A stretch of 64,000 nt of DNA from Pelobates cultripes (taxonomy: Eukaryota > Chordata > Amphibia > Anura > Pelobatidae): contig OW240916.1 in NCBI GenBank assembly GCA_933207985.1, forward strand, positions 84,667,132 to 84,731,131. Direction: 5' to 3'. This document shows positions 46,188 through 58,287 of the stretch, piece after piece (within the stretch, counting starts at the first letter, position 1; every line of letters begins with the position of its first letter). Both the position numbers and the translations under genes were made by a program. Below the pieces are notes generated by a model, which saw nothing but the letters and a program-made list of their open reading frames with translations, made no database searches and had not been told where the DNA came from.

Positions 46188-49100
46188 GTAAAGGAAGGTG
46201 TTAAGGAAACAACATTAAAATACATACATACATCTGCATGTTATACAACGGACAAACCTCAACATGTATATGGCTACAAAGAATCCTCAAGTTATTGAAA
46301 TCTGAAGCTTCTGTGTGAGCCAGTAAGATCCAAAGATTTTTCAGACCATCCTGCTACTCCCACTTTTCTTTTAACAGGATCCTGCTCACTGCGGTTTGAT
46401 GGGGTAGGAAGTTTAGAAAACACAAACTCCTCCATGACAGGTACCTCCCTTCCCCCCCTCCATCCTACTACACGTCACAGGACCACAACCTCCTTGTGGA
46501 CGAAGAGATCCTCTCCCTGTTCGACAAAGGCGTGGTTCAATACGCACCAGATGGGGGACGGTTTCTTCAGCAATATATTTGCAGTCAAAAAGAAAACAGG
46601 GGACTACCGACCGGTTATAAATCTCCGGAACCTAAAGAAATACATAGTTTACAGACATTTCAAAATGGAAGGGATTCACCTCCTTCAGGACCTCCTCCTC
46701 GAAAAACAACTGGTTCACCCGACTGGACCTGAACGACACGTACCAGTCAGTGCCAGTCGCTCGGGAATGTCGACGCTTTCTCTGTTTCCGGTGGAGAGGA
46801 CGTGCATGCCAGTTCACGTCTGCCCTTCGTTCTCAGTTCGGCTCTGTGGTGTTTCACAAAGCTACTGAAACTAGTGATGGCTCACATTCGATCCGAAGGA
46901 GTGCGGTGTCTCGTGTCCCTGGACGATTTGCTAATCTTCTGCGAATCCGCGTCCATGCTACGATTGCAGACAAAATTTGTTGTTCACTTTCTGGAATCCT
47001 TGGGTTTCGTAGCGAACAAACAAACGCTGGCACTCTCCCCCTCGCGGACAGTCCAGTTCCTCAGTTTCAAGATCGACTTGGTGAACTGTGTACTACGACT
47101 TCCAGCCTCAAAGATCACATCCATCTGGAAAGATCAGGAGGGTTCTTCATATGGACACAATTCGCCTCCAGATGCTTGCCCGCATAGTGGGCCTTCTGTC
47201 ATCATCAATTGAGGCGATAGTTCCAGTACTGCTTCACTACAGGGCAATGCAGCGCCTGAAAGCGAATTTCCTACATTCCCGAAGGTGCTACGACCACTGG
47301 ATACCACTTTCAGCAGACGTGAGGACAGAGCTCTGCTGGTGGTGGCTGCACATAACAGCCTGGAATGGCAAAGCGATCTTTGGCTCCTTTCACTGGAGAT
47401 GTCACGAGATCACCCACTTCTTCTGCCATCCTTCCCTCTACTTCTGGCAGGACCGAGGGGAGAACCTCATCATGGAACAGAAGCTAGATCTAGTGGCTTG
47501 AACGATTTCTTGGGATCCTGGGCCTATCACAAGCGGCTAAGGACCTCTTATAGAATTCATGGGCTCCCGGCACCAGGAAATGCTACATCTCAGCATGGTC
47601 CTCTTGGAGTCGTTTGTGTCTGGAAAAGGATTCCAATTCCCTTTACTGAACCTATCTCAATCATCTTGAACTATTTATCACAGCTTTTTTCCCCCAAGAG
47701 CGAAAATGTAGTACGTTCAGCCATTTCTGCGGCATAAGTTCCCATACAAGGCGTCCCAGTGGGCCAAGACCCTCTGGTATGTCGCTTGTTGCGGGGAGCT
47801 AACCTATCCAGGCCTCCAGCTCCTACATATTCTCATCTCTGGGACGTAGAAGTGGTACTGTGTTTCCGGTTTTACGAAACTTACCCTGTTATCGTGCCTC
47901 ATCTCTTTTCGTCGCAGACGTTAGGGCCTTCAATGTTGATGGTTTCTCTTTCTCTCCTGAAGGAGTTTCCTTTGCTGTTTCCTGTTGTACTAAGTCGGAT
48001 TCCTCCTCTGTTTTTTATCCGTTTTTCCTCACGGAACTACAGTTGTGCATGGTAAGAGCTTTGATGTGTTATACAGACCTCACTGCTCCCCTTTTGGTGT
48101 CGGGTCAACTTTTAATCTTGTATGTCAAGCCACATGGTCCGGTGTAGACTACGACGTTGTCCAAATGGATCCACTGGCTCTTATCTCTAGCTGGCGCTTA
48201 ATCCTGTTTCGGGGCCCACTAGGTCAGAGGGGCGGTTGCATCTCAGGCTTTCTCGGCGGGAGCGTCCCTTGCAGACATCATGCGTTGCGCAGATTGGACA
48301 AGTGAGAGTACCTTTAGAGTAGTCTACTTTTGCCAAGTTACTCATGCTTCTTTCGCTCTTCTTAAAGGACCACTATAGTGCCAGAAAAACACTTTTTCCT
48401 GGCTTGATAGGGTCCTTGGGTCACCCTCACTCTCTGGGCCCCCCTCCCGCCAGGCTCTAGGGTGAGGAAGGGGTTAATCCCTTACCGTTTTTTTTAGCGC
48501 TGGGGATTCTTCTCCTCCTTTCCCTGTCATCAGCTGAATGCGCATGCGTGCCACGAGTGCATTCAGCCAGTCCATAGGAAAGCATTCTCAATGCTTTCCT
48601 ATGGATGCTGGCATCCTCTCACTGTGAAAACAAATCACAGTGAGAAGCGCGGTAGCGCCTCTAGCGGCTGTCAATGAGACAGCCACTAGAGGCTGGATTA
48701 ACCCCTTTGTAATAATAGCAGTTTCTCTGAAACTGCTATGTTTACAGCAGAAAGGGTTAATCCTACATGGACCTGGCACCCAGACCACTTCATTAAGCTG
48801 AAGTGGTCTGGGTGCCTATAGTGGTCATTTAATAATCAGCGTTAAAAATGCAAATATGAAGCCTCCGGTCATGTGGTAAAATTGTAGATTATGCTAACAT
48901 AGTGTACCTATAATCTTAATTTTAGTAAAGACAAGAGGCGAATATTTCCCTCCTGTATATCTCTTTCCTCCCTTTTTTCTGTATGGAATGTACTAGGGTT
49001 TCTGTGCTGTACTATGATAATTTATGGGTGGGGTCAAGGTTCTATGGTAATCAGATGTGTACTCAAAGTTATGTTGTCGATGTGTCCATAAGACTTTGCA

Positions 49101-52100
49101 TAAAGTAGTTGTTAAATATATGCGGACACTCTGCCATTTCAGATGCCTTTCACCCTTTTCTTTCAGTGTAATTGGTTCTCTTCTGGAGTCAATGATACAA
49201 TTGCAAGCTTCTTAGACTATTACCCCTTCTAGATCTATGGAATTCAGCATTGATTTAGTACTTTGCCAGATGTTTGTTGTTCATGGTTTATGTATTTGTT
49301 ACCCATTTATTGTCGCTAGAAAGAAAGAGGAAGGGCGTGGGCTTACAGGGCCTTTTGTGTAACATCCTCTTTTTTCTGATTTGTTTATGTTCTGTGCTGC
49401 TGGAGATTTTCAGTAAAGAGAGTTATGCAAATATTCGCCTCGTCATTACTAAAATTAAGATTATAGGTACACTACAAATTAGTTATTTGGTTAAAAAAAA
49501 AAAAAGTGGTGAACATTTCAAAGTGTACAAAAGGATATCTGCAAGGCATTGGTGTCTTCTGGGTAGAAATCAGCTATTTTCACGAATTCTTCATCTTTCT
49601 GGCACCCTGCATAAAAAGTAAGACACAAGATTTAGCAAAACAACCCAATCCTTGCTATATTATACTTACTTCTGTTCAAAGGCATTTCACCTCATCCAGA
49701 AAACATTCAGAGGCCCTCCAGTCACTAAACCATCCAACAGGAAAAAAAAACCAAAACTTAAATTTCACTCCATGTTTTCAGCCTTATTTTGTGCATAAAT
49801 GCATTTCAGGTGGGTCGAACCAATAAAATTCCTGAAACGCATTTGTGCACAAACCTACTTTACATGCCTCTCACTCAGTTACCTTATCCTTCACTTGACA
49901 TCTCAACAGTAGCTGTAAATATCCGTTAATTCTCTCTGACCATCACCGTCAAATTTCTCCTACCTCGTCTTAACTCCCCATATTAACTTTTAGAAGGTTC
50001 ACGGGCTATCTAGCTCAGTCATATTAATAAAAGAGCTTTAATTGCTAGATCTCAGCTTATGGGCAGGGTATATATATCAAAAATCTACTTGCATTTTTCC
50101 ACAATTGCATAGCACTGCAGAATCTGTTGGCCGGTTTATTAAAGGCCAGTGACAATAATACTAAACTCTTCAAACATCCATCTTTCAATGGTGCGTTTTT
50201 TTATTTGGCTACCAACATAGACAATGATGTATAACAGTTTCAATTCCTTACATTGTAATTTGTATAGAACTATTTTCTTGACGTGTTGCTCTTTAAAAAA
50301 AAAAATAATTATATATATATATTTTTTTTTTTTACTTTAGGTTGAACACCTTACCAACCTGCACTCTGTAATCTCTTAAAGGACCACTATAGTGCCAGGA
50401 AAACACTTGTTTTCCTGGCACTATAGTGCCCTGAAGGTGCCCACACCTTTAGGGTCCCACTCACGCCAGGCTGGATTGAGAGGAAAGGGTTAAAAATTAC
50501 CTTTCTCCAGCACCGGGCTCCCTCGGTGCTGGAGACTCTCCTCGTCCTTTCCCCGTCATCGGCTGAATGCGCATACAGGGCAAGAGCAGCATGCGCATTC
50601 AGCCAGTCTCATAGGAAAGCATTCTCAATGCTTTCCTATGGATGCTGGCGTCTTCTCATTGTGAAAATCACAGTGAGAAGCGCAGAAGTGCCTCTAGCGG
50701 CTGTCAATGAGACAGCCACTAGAGGCTGGATTAACCCTAAAGTAAATATAGCAGTTTCTCTGAAACTGCTATGTTTACAGCAGAAAGGGTTAATCCTAGG
50801 TGGACCTGGCACCCAGACCACTTCCTTAAGCTCAAGTGGTCTGGGTGCCTATAGTGGTCCTTTAAAAGGGACATTCTAAGCACCAAAATCATTTCATTGT
50901 AATTTAGTTATTTGGGGGCTTAGAGACTACACCTGCAGCTTTGCTAGTATAAACACTGCCATTTCTGAGAAACAGGGTGAGGAAGGGGTTATTGCAATTT
51001 CCATGCCTACTAACATAATGCAATTTCCATGCCTACTAAATTCTGTGTGCATTCATTGTGTAGAATATTGCATATTCTATGTTTCTATTGATTATATATG
51101 GATGTGTGGATTGACATAAGTAACAGATGGTATCAATAAGTCACAAGGCTTTCTTTGTCCGAGAGCTCTGGAATGTGGGTGTGGGGGTCTTGTCCTTATA
51201 TGGCTAGAGTTATATGCTGACGTTAGTATTAGCACATCTATATAGTAACAGAGGGACACGAGGTCTAGTCTCACTCTTGGCTTGGCTCTGTACAACGATG
51301 TAACTCTCCCATCAGAAGTCCAGCAATTACCATCTGCTGTTGAATGTACATTATCCTGTAACATTATTTATTATGTTTTATTATGTATCCGTAACAAAGA
51401 ATAAACCAGAAGAAACCGTAAGTTAGATTGCGTATTACTACTTTTCAATAATATAGACATATATTATTGTGGCGAGCATTTGGCCCAAGAATATATATAC
51501 AAAAGACGTATATATATCAATCAACTGAAGACAAGAAGAAATTAAGAAAGAGTCTACATGAACTTCCATTCACCATTCATCTACATTTTTTACATTGGCT
51601 AGCCTGCCAGTCTTCTATTCAAGTTTTGTTCCCACTTCAAGGGGGGAGAGAGAAGAAGCGAGTTACAAAGCTATTTTGGAACTGGGAAAACAAACTTGAA
51701 GAGAAAAAAAAAGAATCTAGACTGTGGTTTGTAAGAAAAAGAAAGTTTTCAAATCAAAGACTGTACAAGACTATTTTCTACAACTGAGACAAAAAGCACA
51801 AGATACAACGTGAAATCTAGAAGCAAGCACGTGGCAGACATTGGCAAGCGTCCAAGCAAAGAACTGCGCAGCTGTGTGGATGAAGCAACGAAATAGACAG
51901 AAATAACTGATCTGGTAAAGCGTGACAGATCCATGTGGCAATAAATCAGGAAAGCATTCCTTCAGACAACTGGACATCGACTGTTGAAAAGAGACTTCAT
52001 CTGATCTGCAAACTGTGATGGAAGATTCTACAGAGTTCATTCGATACAGAAGATTAACAGACTTACAAAGAAATAAAAGATTGACACTAACATACATATA

Positions 52101-55100
52101 TATTCCTAAATATTAATGAAGAAAACAGACAATGAAAAGTTATTTAACAGTTATGAGTATTAATACCAAGAGAGACTACTTATAACTATATAACACATGG
52201 AGTAAAATTATTAATGGATGGTATTATGAAGAGAACTATTACATTATTTCCTATACATAGAATGAGAAGTATCAGAGGAAGATAAAATATGAAGTCGATA
52301 AAATAAGGATCATGGTTACTTAATACCACAAAGATTGAGTTCAATAGTATTTCATAGATTAACTAGAATGAGTAATTTGTTTATATAGTTGAAGTAAAAC
52401 AAACAATGGTAATAAAAGGAAGAAAACTAAGGAAGGATAATTTAAATTGATTAATATTAAGTAATAGTATACATTAAGAAGGCCTTGGATATAAGAGTTC
52501 AGAGATCCAAGAGGAATTGAATTGAATGGAAAGAGTATAGTACACAATTATATTTGACCTAAGTCTATAAAGGTATGGACTAGGGAGAATAGGTTTCTGG
52601 ATATGGTGATGTCCAATGAATACGTTGTTAAGATTTCCCTGAGTTTGTAAGACACAGACTAGGAATAAGAGTTTCTGGGCAGTATGATCCCAAGTTTATT
52701 TTTGTTTATTTTATTTTAGTCAGTTGAAGTGTACTAAGGAATATGGATTGGTCAGAACATTAGGACAATCCTGCGTTTAAGATGTATTACATTAATAAGT
52801 CATCACAATTAAGGTCTAATGAAGAGAGTGATGCTAATGAATTTAAAGTATTCTTTCCAAGTTATTTTAAAGTAAACCATTCTCCGATTGAATGAAAAGT
52901 TTGTTACTACAAGGTGGAATTTTAGTGAAAATTATAATTATGTAAACAAAAACAAATCTATGATAGAAAGATTTCTGGGTGCAGAATTTCTAAGACAATA
53001 GGTATTGTCAACACCATGAACATTATTTGAAGAATTATTATAGAACGTCATGGTTGATAACACATCCTTTGAATGAGACTTATAAGTAGTGTTGGTATAT
53101 TTCAGGTAGTGAAAGCCTACTGAATATTCAAATTAAATACTATGATTGTAAAGTACTGATACAATCATCACTAGGTGGTATTAATGGTATAGGAATGTAA
53201 TTCATGAATACAAATGACCTAAAGATTTTAAGGTTGCTAGAAACCATATGATTCATGGAAATATAATTGGACGTATATTATAGTAATACATGTATTAGTA
53301 CTCAAGTAATATCAGGTATTAAGAATGAAAATACTATGCTATATGTGTCTGTAGGAATATGGTAGTGATACACAGTTATTATCTAGAAATTATCATCTTA
53401 ATTTTGTTATCTACAAAGATATGACTGTACCTGAGCAGGTAGATCTTTCTGATTGCTTTATTGTTTATTGGATCAACATTTGTAAATATTTTATTTTATT
53501 CATTTATTATTGTTATATGTATATATTATGTTCAAGTAGTTATGATGTAACATGGATATGGATATCAATACATAGCTGAAACAGAGGGAGTTTTGAAGTA
53601 AAGTAAGCAGTATGAGGGATAGAAACTCGACCTTCTAAGAACTCTCATATAATAGAAAATTGTGACTACATCTTGTTCTATGCTCAATGAATGTGATACA
53701 AGTGATGTATGAATGGACAGGTTATATACATTGTGTTATGGTTTTAAAACAAACCATAAACAGAGGGAATGTAGAATATTGCATATTCTATGTTTCTATT
53801 GATTATATATGGATGTGTGGATTGACATAAGTAACAGATGGTATCAATAAGTCACAAGGCTTTCTTTGTCCGAGAGCTCTGGAATGTGGGTGTGGGGGTC
53901 TTGTCCTTATATGGCTAGAGTTATATGCTGACGTTAGTATTAGCACATCTATATAGTAACAGAGGGACACGAGGTCTAGTCTCACTCTTGGCTTGGCTCT
54001 GTACAACGATGTAACTCTCCCATCAGAAGTCCAGCAATTACCATCTGCTGTTGAATGTACATTATCCTGTAACATTATTTATTATGTTTTATTATGTATC
54101 CGTAACAAAGAATAAACCAGAAGAAACCGTAAGTTAGATTGCGTATTACTACTTTTCAATAATATAGACATATATTATTGTGGCGAGCATTTGGCCCAAG
54201 AATATATATACAAAAGACGTATATATATATAAATCAACTGAAGACAAGAAGAAATTAAGAAAGAGTCTACATGAACTTCCATTCACCATTCATCTACATT
54301 TTTTACAATTGATTCTTGTAGAGAATAACAGAACTGAAAGATTGTGGTGAATTTGTCATATCTCTGAAGCATCTGAATGTACAAAAAAGTCATCAGAATT
54401 GCTGGAACCAATGGAGAAAAGGTGCTAACAGTAGCACACTCACTCAACTTTACACTTGTTTCAATATCTACAGAATTATTTAAGAGCTTTAAAAAAAACA
54501 AAAAAAAAAAACACACTTTAAAAACACTGGACTGATGCAAAAACAATGGGGATTTGGTTACAGTACACATCATACCTTGCAGAAGCTTATGTTACTAACA
54601 TGATTGGCAACTCACCTTCCAATATACAGGTTTTACTTGAAAAGCCTCCCTGAAATTGGATATGAAGTTGGGAAACCAGGACGTTGTGTGGGAATTCTAG
54701 TGTGATCCACTGAGATGATCCCTGGAAAAACATATTGGGGATATTAGATATACAAGGACAATTATCACACTGGATGAAGGATAACAGTGCCGTTGATCTA
54801 TGTACAGAGTGCCAGATTACCCATTAGGCAGAGTAAGTGTGTGTACTTTAGGGGGATCCTGTTTTCAGCACAATGTACTTTTTTTTAATTTTTTTTATTT
54901 TATTTTTTAGAGCTCACATGAACTGGTGCGGAGAGTTAGATATCAGGAGCCTTGGTTAGTGTTCTCTAGACGGACAGTACAAGCAGAACTATAAACACAT
55001 TTTATATATACACATCATTTTATATTTTAAAAGCATAACGATTGGTGAGAGTTCACAACCACTTCAAATAAAACAGTCAATAAAATATAGTATTAAAACA

Positions 55101-58100
55101 GGATAGTACCACACTTTGTTGTATGCAACACTTAAAAAAAAAAAAAAATCCATAATTGCTTTTTATGCTGTCTCACAGCTTTCTGTGCTACTATAATCAG
55201 CTCAATTCATAAAAAAATAAAATAAATAAATTAAAAAAAATAAAATAAATAAATAATCAAAACAGCTATATCATGAGCCAAGTCCAAATGCACTGAATAG
55301 AATATTGGTCTGATTATGATATTTATATAGCGCCATCAAATTCCGCAGCACTTTACAGTGGGTGGACGAACAAACATGTAGATGTAACCAGACAAGTTGG
55401 ACACACAGGAACAGAGGGGTTGAGGGCCCTGCTCAATGAGCTAGGAAAGCATAGTTTTGGACCACACCAGTTTGAACTAAAAACATACTAAAATACAACA
55501 GAAAATTAACAGTGATCCTTGTAAATGCAGCCGGGTAATAATACATACACACAGGGACGTATTAGCCGCGAGGCAAACAAGGCATTTGCCTTGGGCGGCA
55601 AAAAACACCGCCCCCCCAAATGCCCAGGGCAAATGTCTTGTTAGCCTCGCGGCTAACAGACATGCTGGCTGATGGGTGGCCCTGGCTGCTGTGCGGGCAG
55701 CTGGCGAGGGAGCACTTCCTCTGAGCGGTCTGCTCAGCTCCCTCGCGCGTCCCTGTATGTCCTGCCTAGGGCAGCACAAAACCAGGATACACCACTGCAT
55801 ACACACAAATTTATACCAAATCAGTAATAGTCATAGCTACCCGGTATATACCTCCAAACTTGTCACAAAACACAAATTTCTGTTCTCTGGTTCCAATAAA
55901 AACTGCCTTGTTTGGAATTCATTGGAGTGCCTGGAATGTTCTCTATATTCAAAAAACACATTTGTCAGGTTTTTGGGGCACATGTTCCACAGTGGGCTCT
56001 CGTGTGACCCCTTTTAAAAGCACCAAAGACAATAAGAAAGTGCAGTACAAATGTATTATTAAACATGCTGCACTTAAGAGACACTCCCCTGCCCACAACA
56101 AAAATAAATAAAGATCACTTCTTAGTAGATATTAAAACATGCATACATTTAATCTTTCAACTGGGGTTATATCTAAAAACAGCTTGCAAAAACCGCAGAT
56201 CTCTTGTCTAAAGCATTTGCAAGTCCTCCCCTTCTTACCCATCCCAGACTTTCTGTTGCTGTCCGATCACAGAGTTTCCAATATAGCTTAGTGAGAAGTC
56301 ATTGCTAGGCAGGTACTGAGGACAAATGGTGCTTCATGAGTTTAGATCCACTGAGCTAAGCAACCAGAAAGTAACAGGATCTGTTGTCTTGTGGATGTAA
56401 CAAGATGAACATATAAAAGTGCCAATTTCTATGAAATCTGCACTTTTTGTAAAATTAAACAAAGCATTTCAGCAAGCTGAATCGCTTTAGAAGTCTGGAG
56501 TGTATTTAATTTAAAGGATCATTATAGGGTCAGGAACACATATGTATTCCTGACCCTATAGTGTTAAAACCACCATCTAGCCCCCCTTGGCCCCTCATGC
56601 TCCCTAAATATAGCAAAATCTTACTTGTATTCAAGCCTGGCGCTGTAGCTCTGCATGCTGTTTGACTCAAAATAGTAACCTGTCTGCTGACATCATGGCC
56701 TGATCCAATCACAATGCTTCCCCATAGGATTGGCTGAGAGTGACAAGGGGGGAGATCAGGGGCAGAGCCAGCACAATTCAAACACAGCCCTGGCCAATCA
56801 GCATCTCCTCATAGAGATGAATTGAATCAATGAATCTCTATGAGGAAAGTTCAGTGTCTGCATGCTGAGGGAGGAGACACTGAATGTTTGGATGCATTTT
56901 AGGCAGCCATGACCCAGGAAGGATCTCTAACAGCCATCTGAGGATTGGCCAGTGAAGTTATCACTAGGCTGTAATATAAACACTGCATTTTCTCTGAAAA
57001 GACAGTGTTTACAGCAAAAAGCCTGAAGGTAATTATTCTACTCACCAGAACAAATCCAATAAGCTGTAGTTGTTCTGGTGACTATAGTGTCCCTTTAAGC
57101 AAGGTAGTCACATAGAAAGACTGACTGGAAGTGTTACCTATTCAATCTACCTTGCATGCACACCATCCTACATTCTCAATTTCCCTGTGTATGTGCATTT
57201 CTGACATGCCTTGTAAAGCAATAATATATGTAGCTCCATACCTGGTCTGAGTTCCAGCAGGTCTCCTCTTTATTGTCAAACAGAAACTGCTTGCCAAATT
57301 GCTTGACATCTCTCTGGAGGACAGAACTCACCCTGTGTATAAATGAACAGATTGTTGGTGTTTGATCAAGAAAGTGGGAAGAAAAAAAACAAAAAAATAA
57401 AAACAGCCACTAAATATAAAAATGCTAATTTTGGGCAAAACTTGCAGATTTAATAAAATACTCCAACTCAGCATTTGTTGGTATGACAGGTTACCTTTAA
57501 GTCATCACATCCACCTAGGCAATTAATATATAATTTATAATAGTGGTACATTATATCTATACAAGTATATATATTTTTTGTATTTACTTTTCTTAATGTG
57601 TTTTTTCTTTAAGAATATTAACTAAATACATAATTTATTGTTATAGTAAGTTACACTTTGTAAAGTGTATTTTTATTCAACAAAAACAAATATTGTTTAT
57701 AGGATTTATTGTTAAGATTAGAATCACTTGCCAAATAAAAGTCTGAATAAGCAACCAACTTTACAAAATAGGAAGGTGGCTGATTTAGAAGCCAACTTTA
57801 GCCTCCTTATTAATGGACACCACAAAATACGTGCTGTGTGTGCAGGAGTATGTGTAATTCCTGTGCTGCAGTCAGGGAATCAGAACATTCATTCAAAGAA
57901 GGATCCTGCAGGGTACTGCCCATAAACATGCTAAAAGCAAAAGGGGTCCTGGAAAATATCTACATGGATGAATAGTTTGCATTGAATTAATACTGGCATA
58001 GTGTAACTGTTGTTGAAATAACAAAAACCCTAAACATTTTAAACCCAGTCCTACCGGTTAATTACATTAATTAGAAGGCGATATATAATGTATCATTCAG

Positions 58101-58287
58101 TCTGCATGGTCATGCTTTGGTAACTAGTTTGTGCTCTGTACACTTTATTGCATAATTCCAGGGAAATTAATAAACCATTTTTTTACGAAGCTAAATAAGT
58201 TAATATGTAAGGAGTTGCAAATTACTCTAAAAGCGAAACTTGACCATACCTGCTCACAGTGCCAGCACATAGCACGGACGCGGCCAT
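46080..58287 (-). CDS. nr2c2ap: NR2C2AP, nuclear receptor 2C2-associated protein (complete, 5 coding exons)
   Basis: NR2C2AP (TRA16) binds and represses the orphan receptor NR2C2/TR4. Exons on the minus strand, in coding order: 58287-58250, 57332-57242, 54721-54616, 49606-49539 and 46187-46080, giving 136 residues against 139 in human as recalled. The fold is a discoidin-like beta sandwich. Family motifs: KQFGKQFLFDNKEETCWNSD, QWITLEFPHNVLVSQLHIQF, FQGGFSS, ADFYPEDTNALQ and TDFFGRIIVYHL. Phases (2,0,1,0) are consistent throughout. Introns 1-3 are GT-AG; intron 4 is AT-AC and looks U12-type. Introns 3 and 4 hold a young LTR element, a DIRS element and two MITEs. It converges with RFXANK, as in human. 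Confidence 0.94.
46188..46208 (-). promoter_or_regulatory. U12 branch point and AC 3' splice site (NR2C2AP intron 4)
   Basis: TTCCTTAAC (46208-46200), the U12 branch-site consensus, then a short spacer and terminal AC at 46189-46188. The branch adenosine is ~13 nt from the exon, the spacing required by the minor spliceosome. Confidence 0.93.
46440..48345 (+). mobile_element. DIRS-type tyrosine-recombinase retrotransposon, decayed
   Basis: Successive pieces in different frames resemble DIRS1 polymerase: NIFAVKKKTGDYRPVINLRN, then HFKMEGIHLLQDLL, LDDLLIFCES (the DD metal-binding site) and PSRTVQFLSFKIDLV. Near the 3' end, TFRV/VTHA-like and ADIMRCADWT-like pieces resemble the tyrosine recombinase. 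Frameshifts and stops break it throughout. It lies in NR2C2AP intron 4, antisense to the gene, and a MITE abuts its 3' end. Confidence 0.85.
48362..48832. mobile_element. TTAA-flanked MITE, family 1
   Basis: TTAA ends; left AGGACCACTATAGTGCC, right GGTGCCTATAGTGGTCAT. In NR2C2AP intron 4. Confidence 0.88.
49529..49538 (-). promoter_or_regulatory. U12-type AT-AC 5' splice site (NR2C2AP intron 4)
   Basis: ATATCCTTTT immediately after the last codon of exon 4, a perfect match to the U12 AT-AC donor consensus ATATCCTT. No alternative GT donor keeps the conserved protein intact here. Confidence 0.93.
49539..49606 (-). CDS. nr2c2ap: NR2C2AP coding exon 4
   Basis: 68 bp, acceptor TTTTTATGCAG. Encodes CQKDEEFVKIADFYPEDT and NALQ, ending at a codon boundary directly before ATATCCTT, not GT. 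Confidence 0.93.
50376..50865. mobile_element. TTAA-flanked MITE, family 1 (well preserved)
   Basis: TTAA ends; AGGACCACTATAGTGCCAGG at left mirrored by GGTGCCTATAGTGGTCCT at right. Contains the internal hairpins TAGCAGTTTCTCTGAAACTG and GAAAGCATTCTCAATGCTTT. In NR2C2AP intron 3. Confidence 0.9.
51059..51594 (+). repeat. 5' LTR
   Basis: Begins TGTAGAATATTGC, ends ACATTTTTTACA. An AATAAA at 51400-51405 could serve polyadenylation. The sequence after it starts TTGGCTAGCCTGCC, a possible primer-binding site that I cannot match to a tRNA. Confidence 0.92.
53770..54307 (+). repeat. 3' LTR
   Basis: Same as 51059-51594 apart from CGTATATATATATAAATC replacing CGTATATATATCAATC. Preceded by the purine tract. 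Confidence 0.92.
54616..54721 (-). CDS. nr2c2ap: NR2C2AP coding exon 3
   Basis: 106 bp, acceptor TTTTCCAG, donor GTGAGT (phase 1). Encodes SQWITLEFPHNVLVSQLHIQ and FQGGFSSKTCILE. Confidence 0.94.
55320..55455 (-). mobile_element. LINE 3' tail fragment
   Basis: TATAGCGCCATCAAATTCCG then CAGCACTTTACAGTGGG, a common amphibian LINE/SINE tail related to that at 19480-19541. Confidence 0.5.
55552..55797. mobile_element. 246 bp hAT MITE with intact 8 bp TSD
   Basis: Starts CAGGGACGTATTAGCC, ends AGGATACACCACTG; CATACACA lies directly on both sides (55544-55551 and 55798-55805). An internal hairpin pairs GCCGCGAGGCAAACAAGGCA with its inverse. In NR2C2AP intron 2. Confidence 0.88.
56511..57098. mobile_element. 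TTAA-flanked MITE, family 2
   Basis: TTAA ends; left AGGATCATTATAGGGTCAGG, right GGTGACTATAGTGTCCCT. In NR2C2AP intron 2. Confidence 0.88.
57242..57332 (-). CDS. nr2c2ap: NR2C2AP coding exon 2
   Basis: 91 bp, acceptor ATACACAG, donor GTATGG. Encodes VSSVLQRDVKQFGKQFLFDN and KEETCWNSDQ. Confidence 0.93.
58250..58287 (-). CDS. nr2c2ap: NR2C2AP coding exon 1
   Basis: 38 bp: ATG then MAASVLCAGTVSR, with the last codon split (phase 2), donor GTATGG. Aligns with the human start MTHSLVCPETVSR as recalled. Too short for ORF detection. Confidence 0.88.

Larger units (their letters stand above)
51059..54307. mobile_element. Young non-autonomous LTR retrotransposon
   Basis: Two 536-538 bp LTRs (51059-51594, 53770-54307) in direct orientation, TG...CA, flanked by ATTG (51055-51058 and 54308-54311). 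The LTRs are almost identical, the only differences I see being in a TATATA run. A purine tract AGAGGGAA precedes the second LTR, so the element reads left to right. The 2.2 kb interior is AT-rich with no frame above ~110 codons and no gag or pol similarity. It lies in NR2C2AP intron 3. Confidence 0.92.

Noticed and set aside
46434..48305. Series of overlapping plus-strand frames that could look like a gene
   Set aside because: They are pieces of a frameshifted DIRS polymerase and recombinase, with no intact coding sequence.
51092..51364. 90-codon frame, repeated identically at 53803-54075
   Set aside because: It lies within the two LTRs; the identity reflects LTR similarity, not a conserved gene.
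54283..54573. 96-codon minus-strand frame near NR2C2AP exon 3
   Set aside because: It does not match NR2C2AP and spans the LTR boundary; the true next exon is at 49539-49606.
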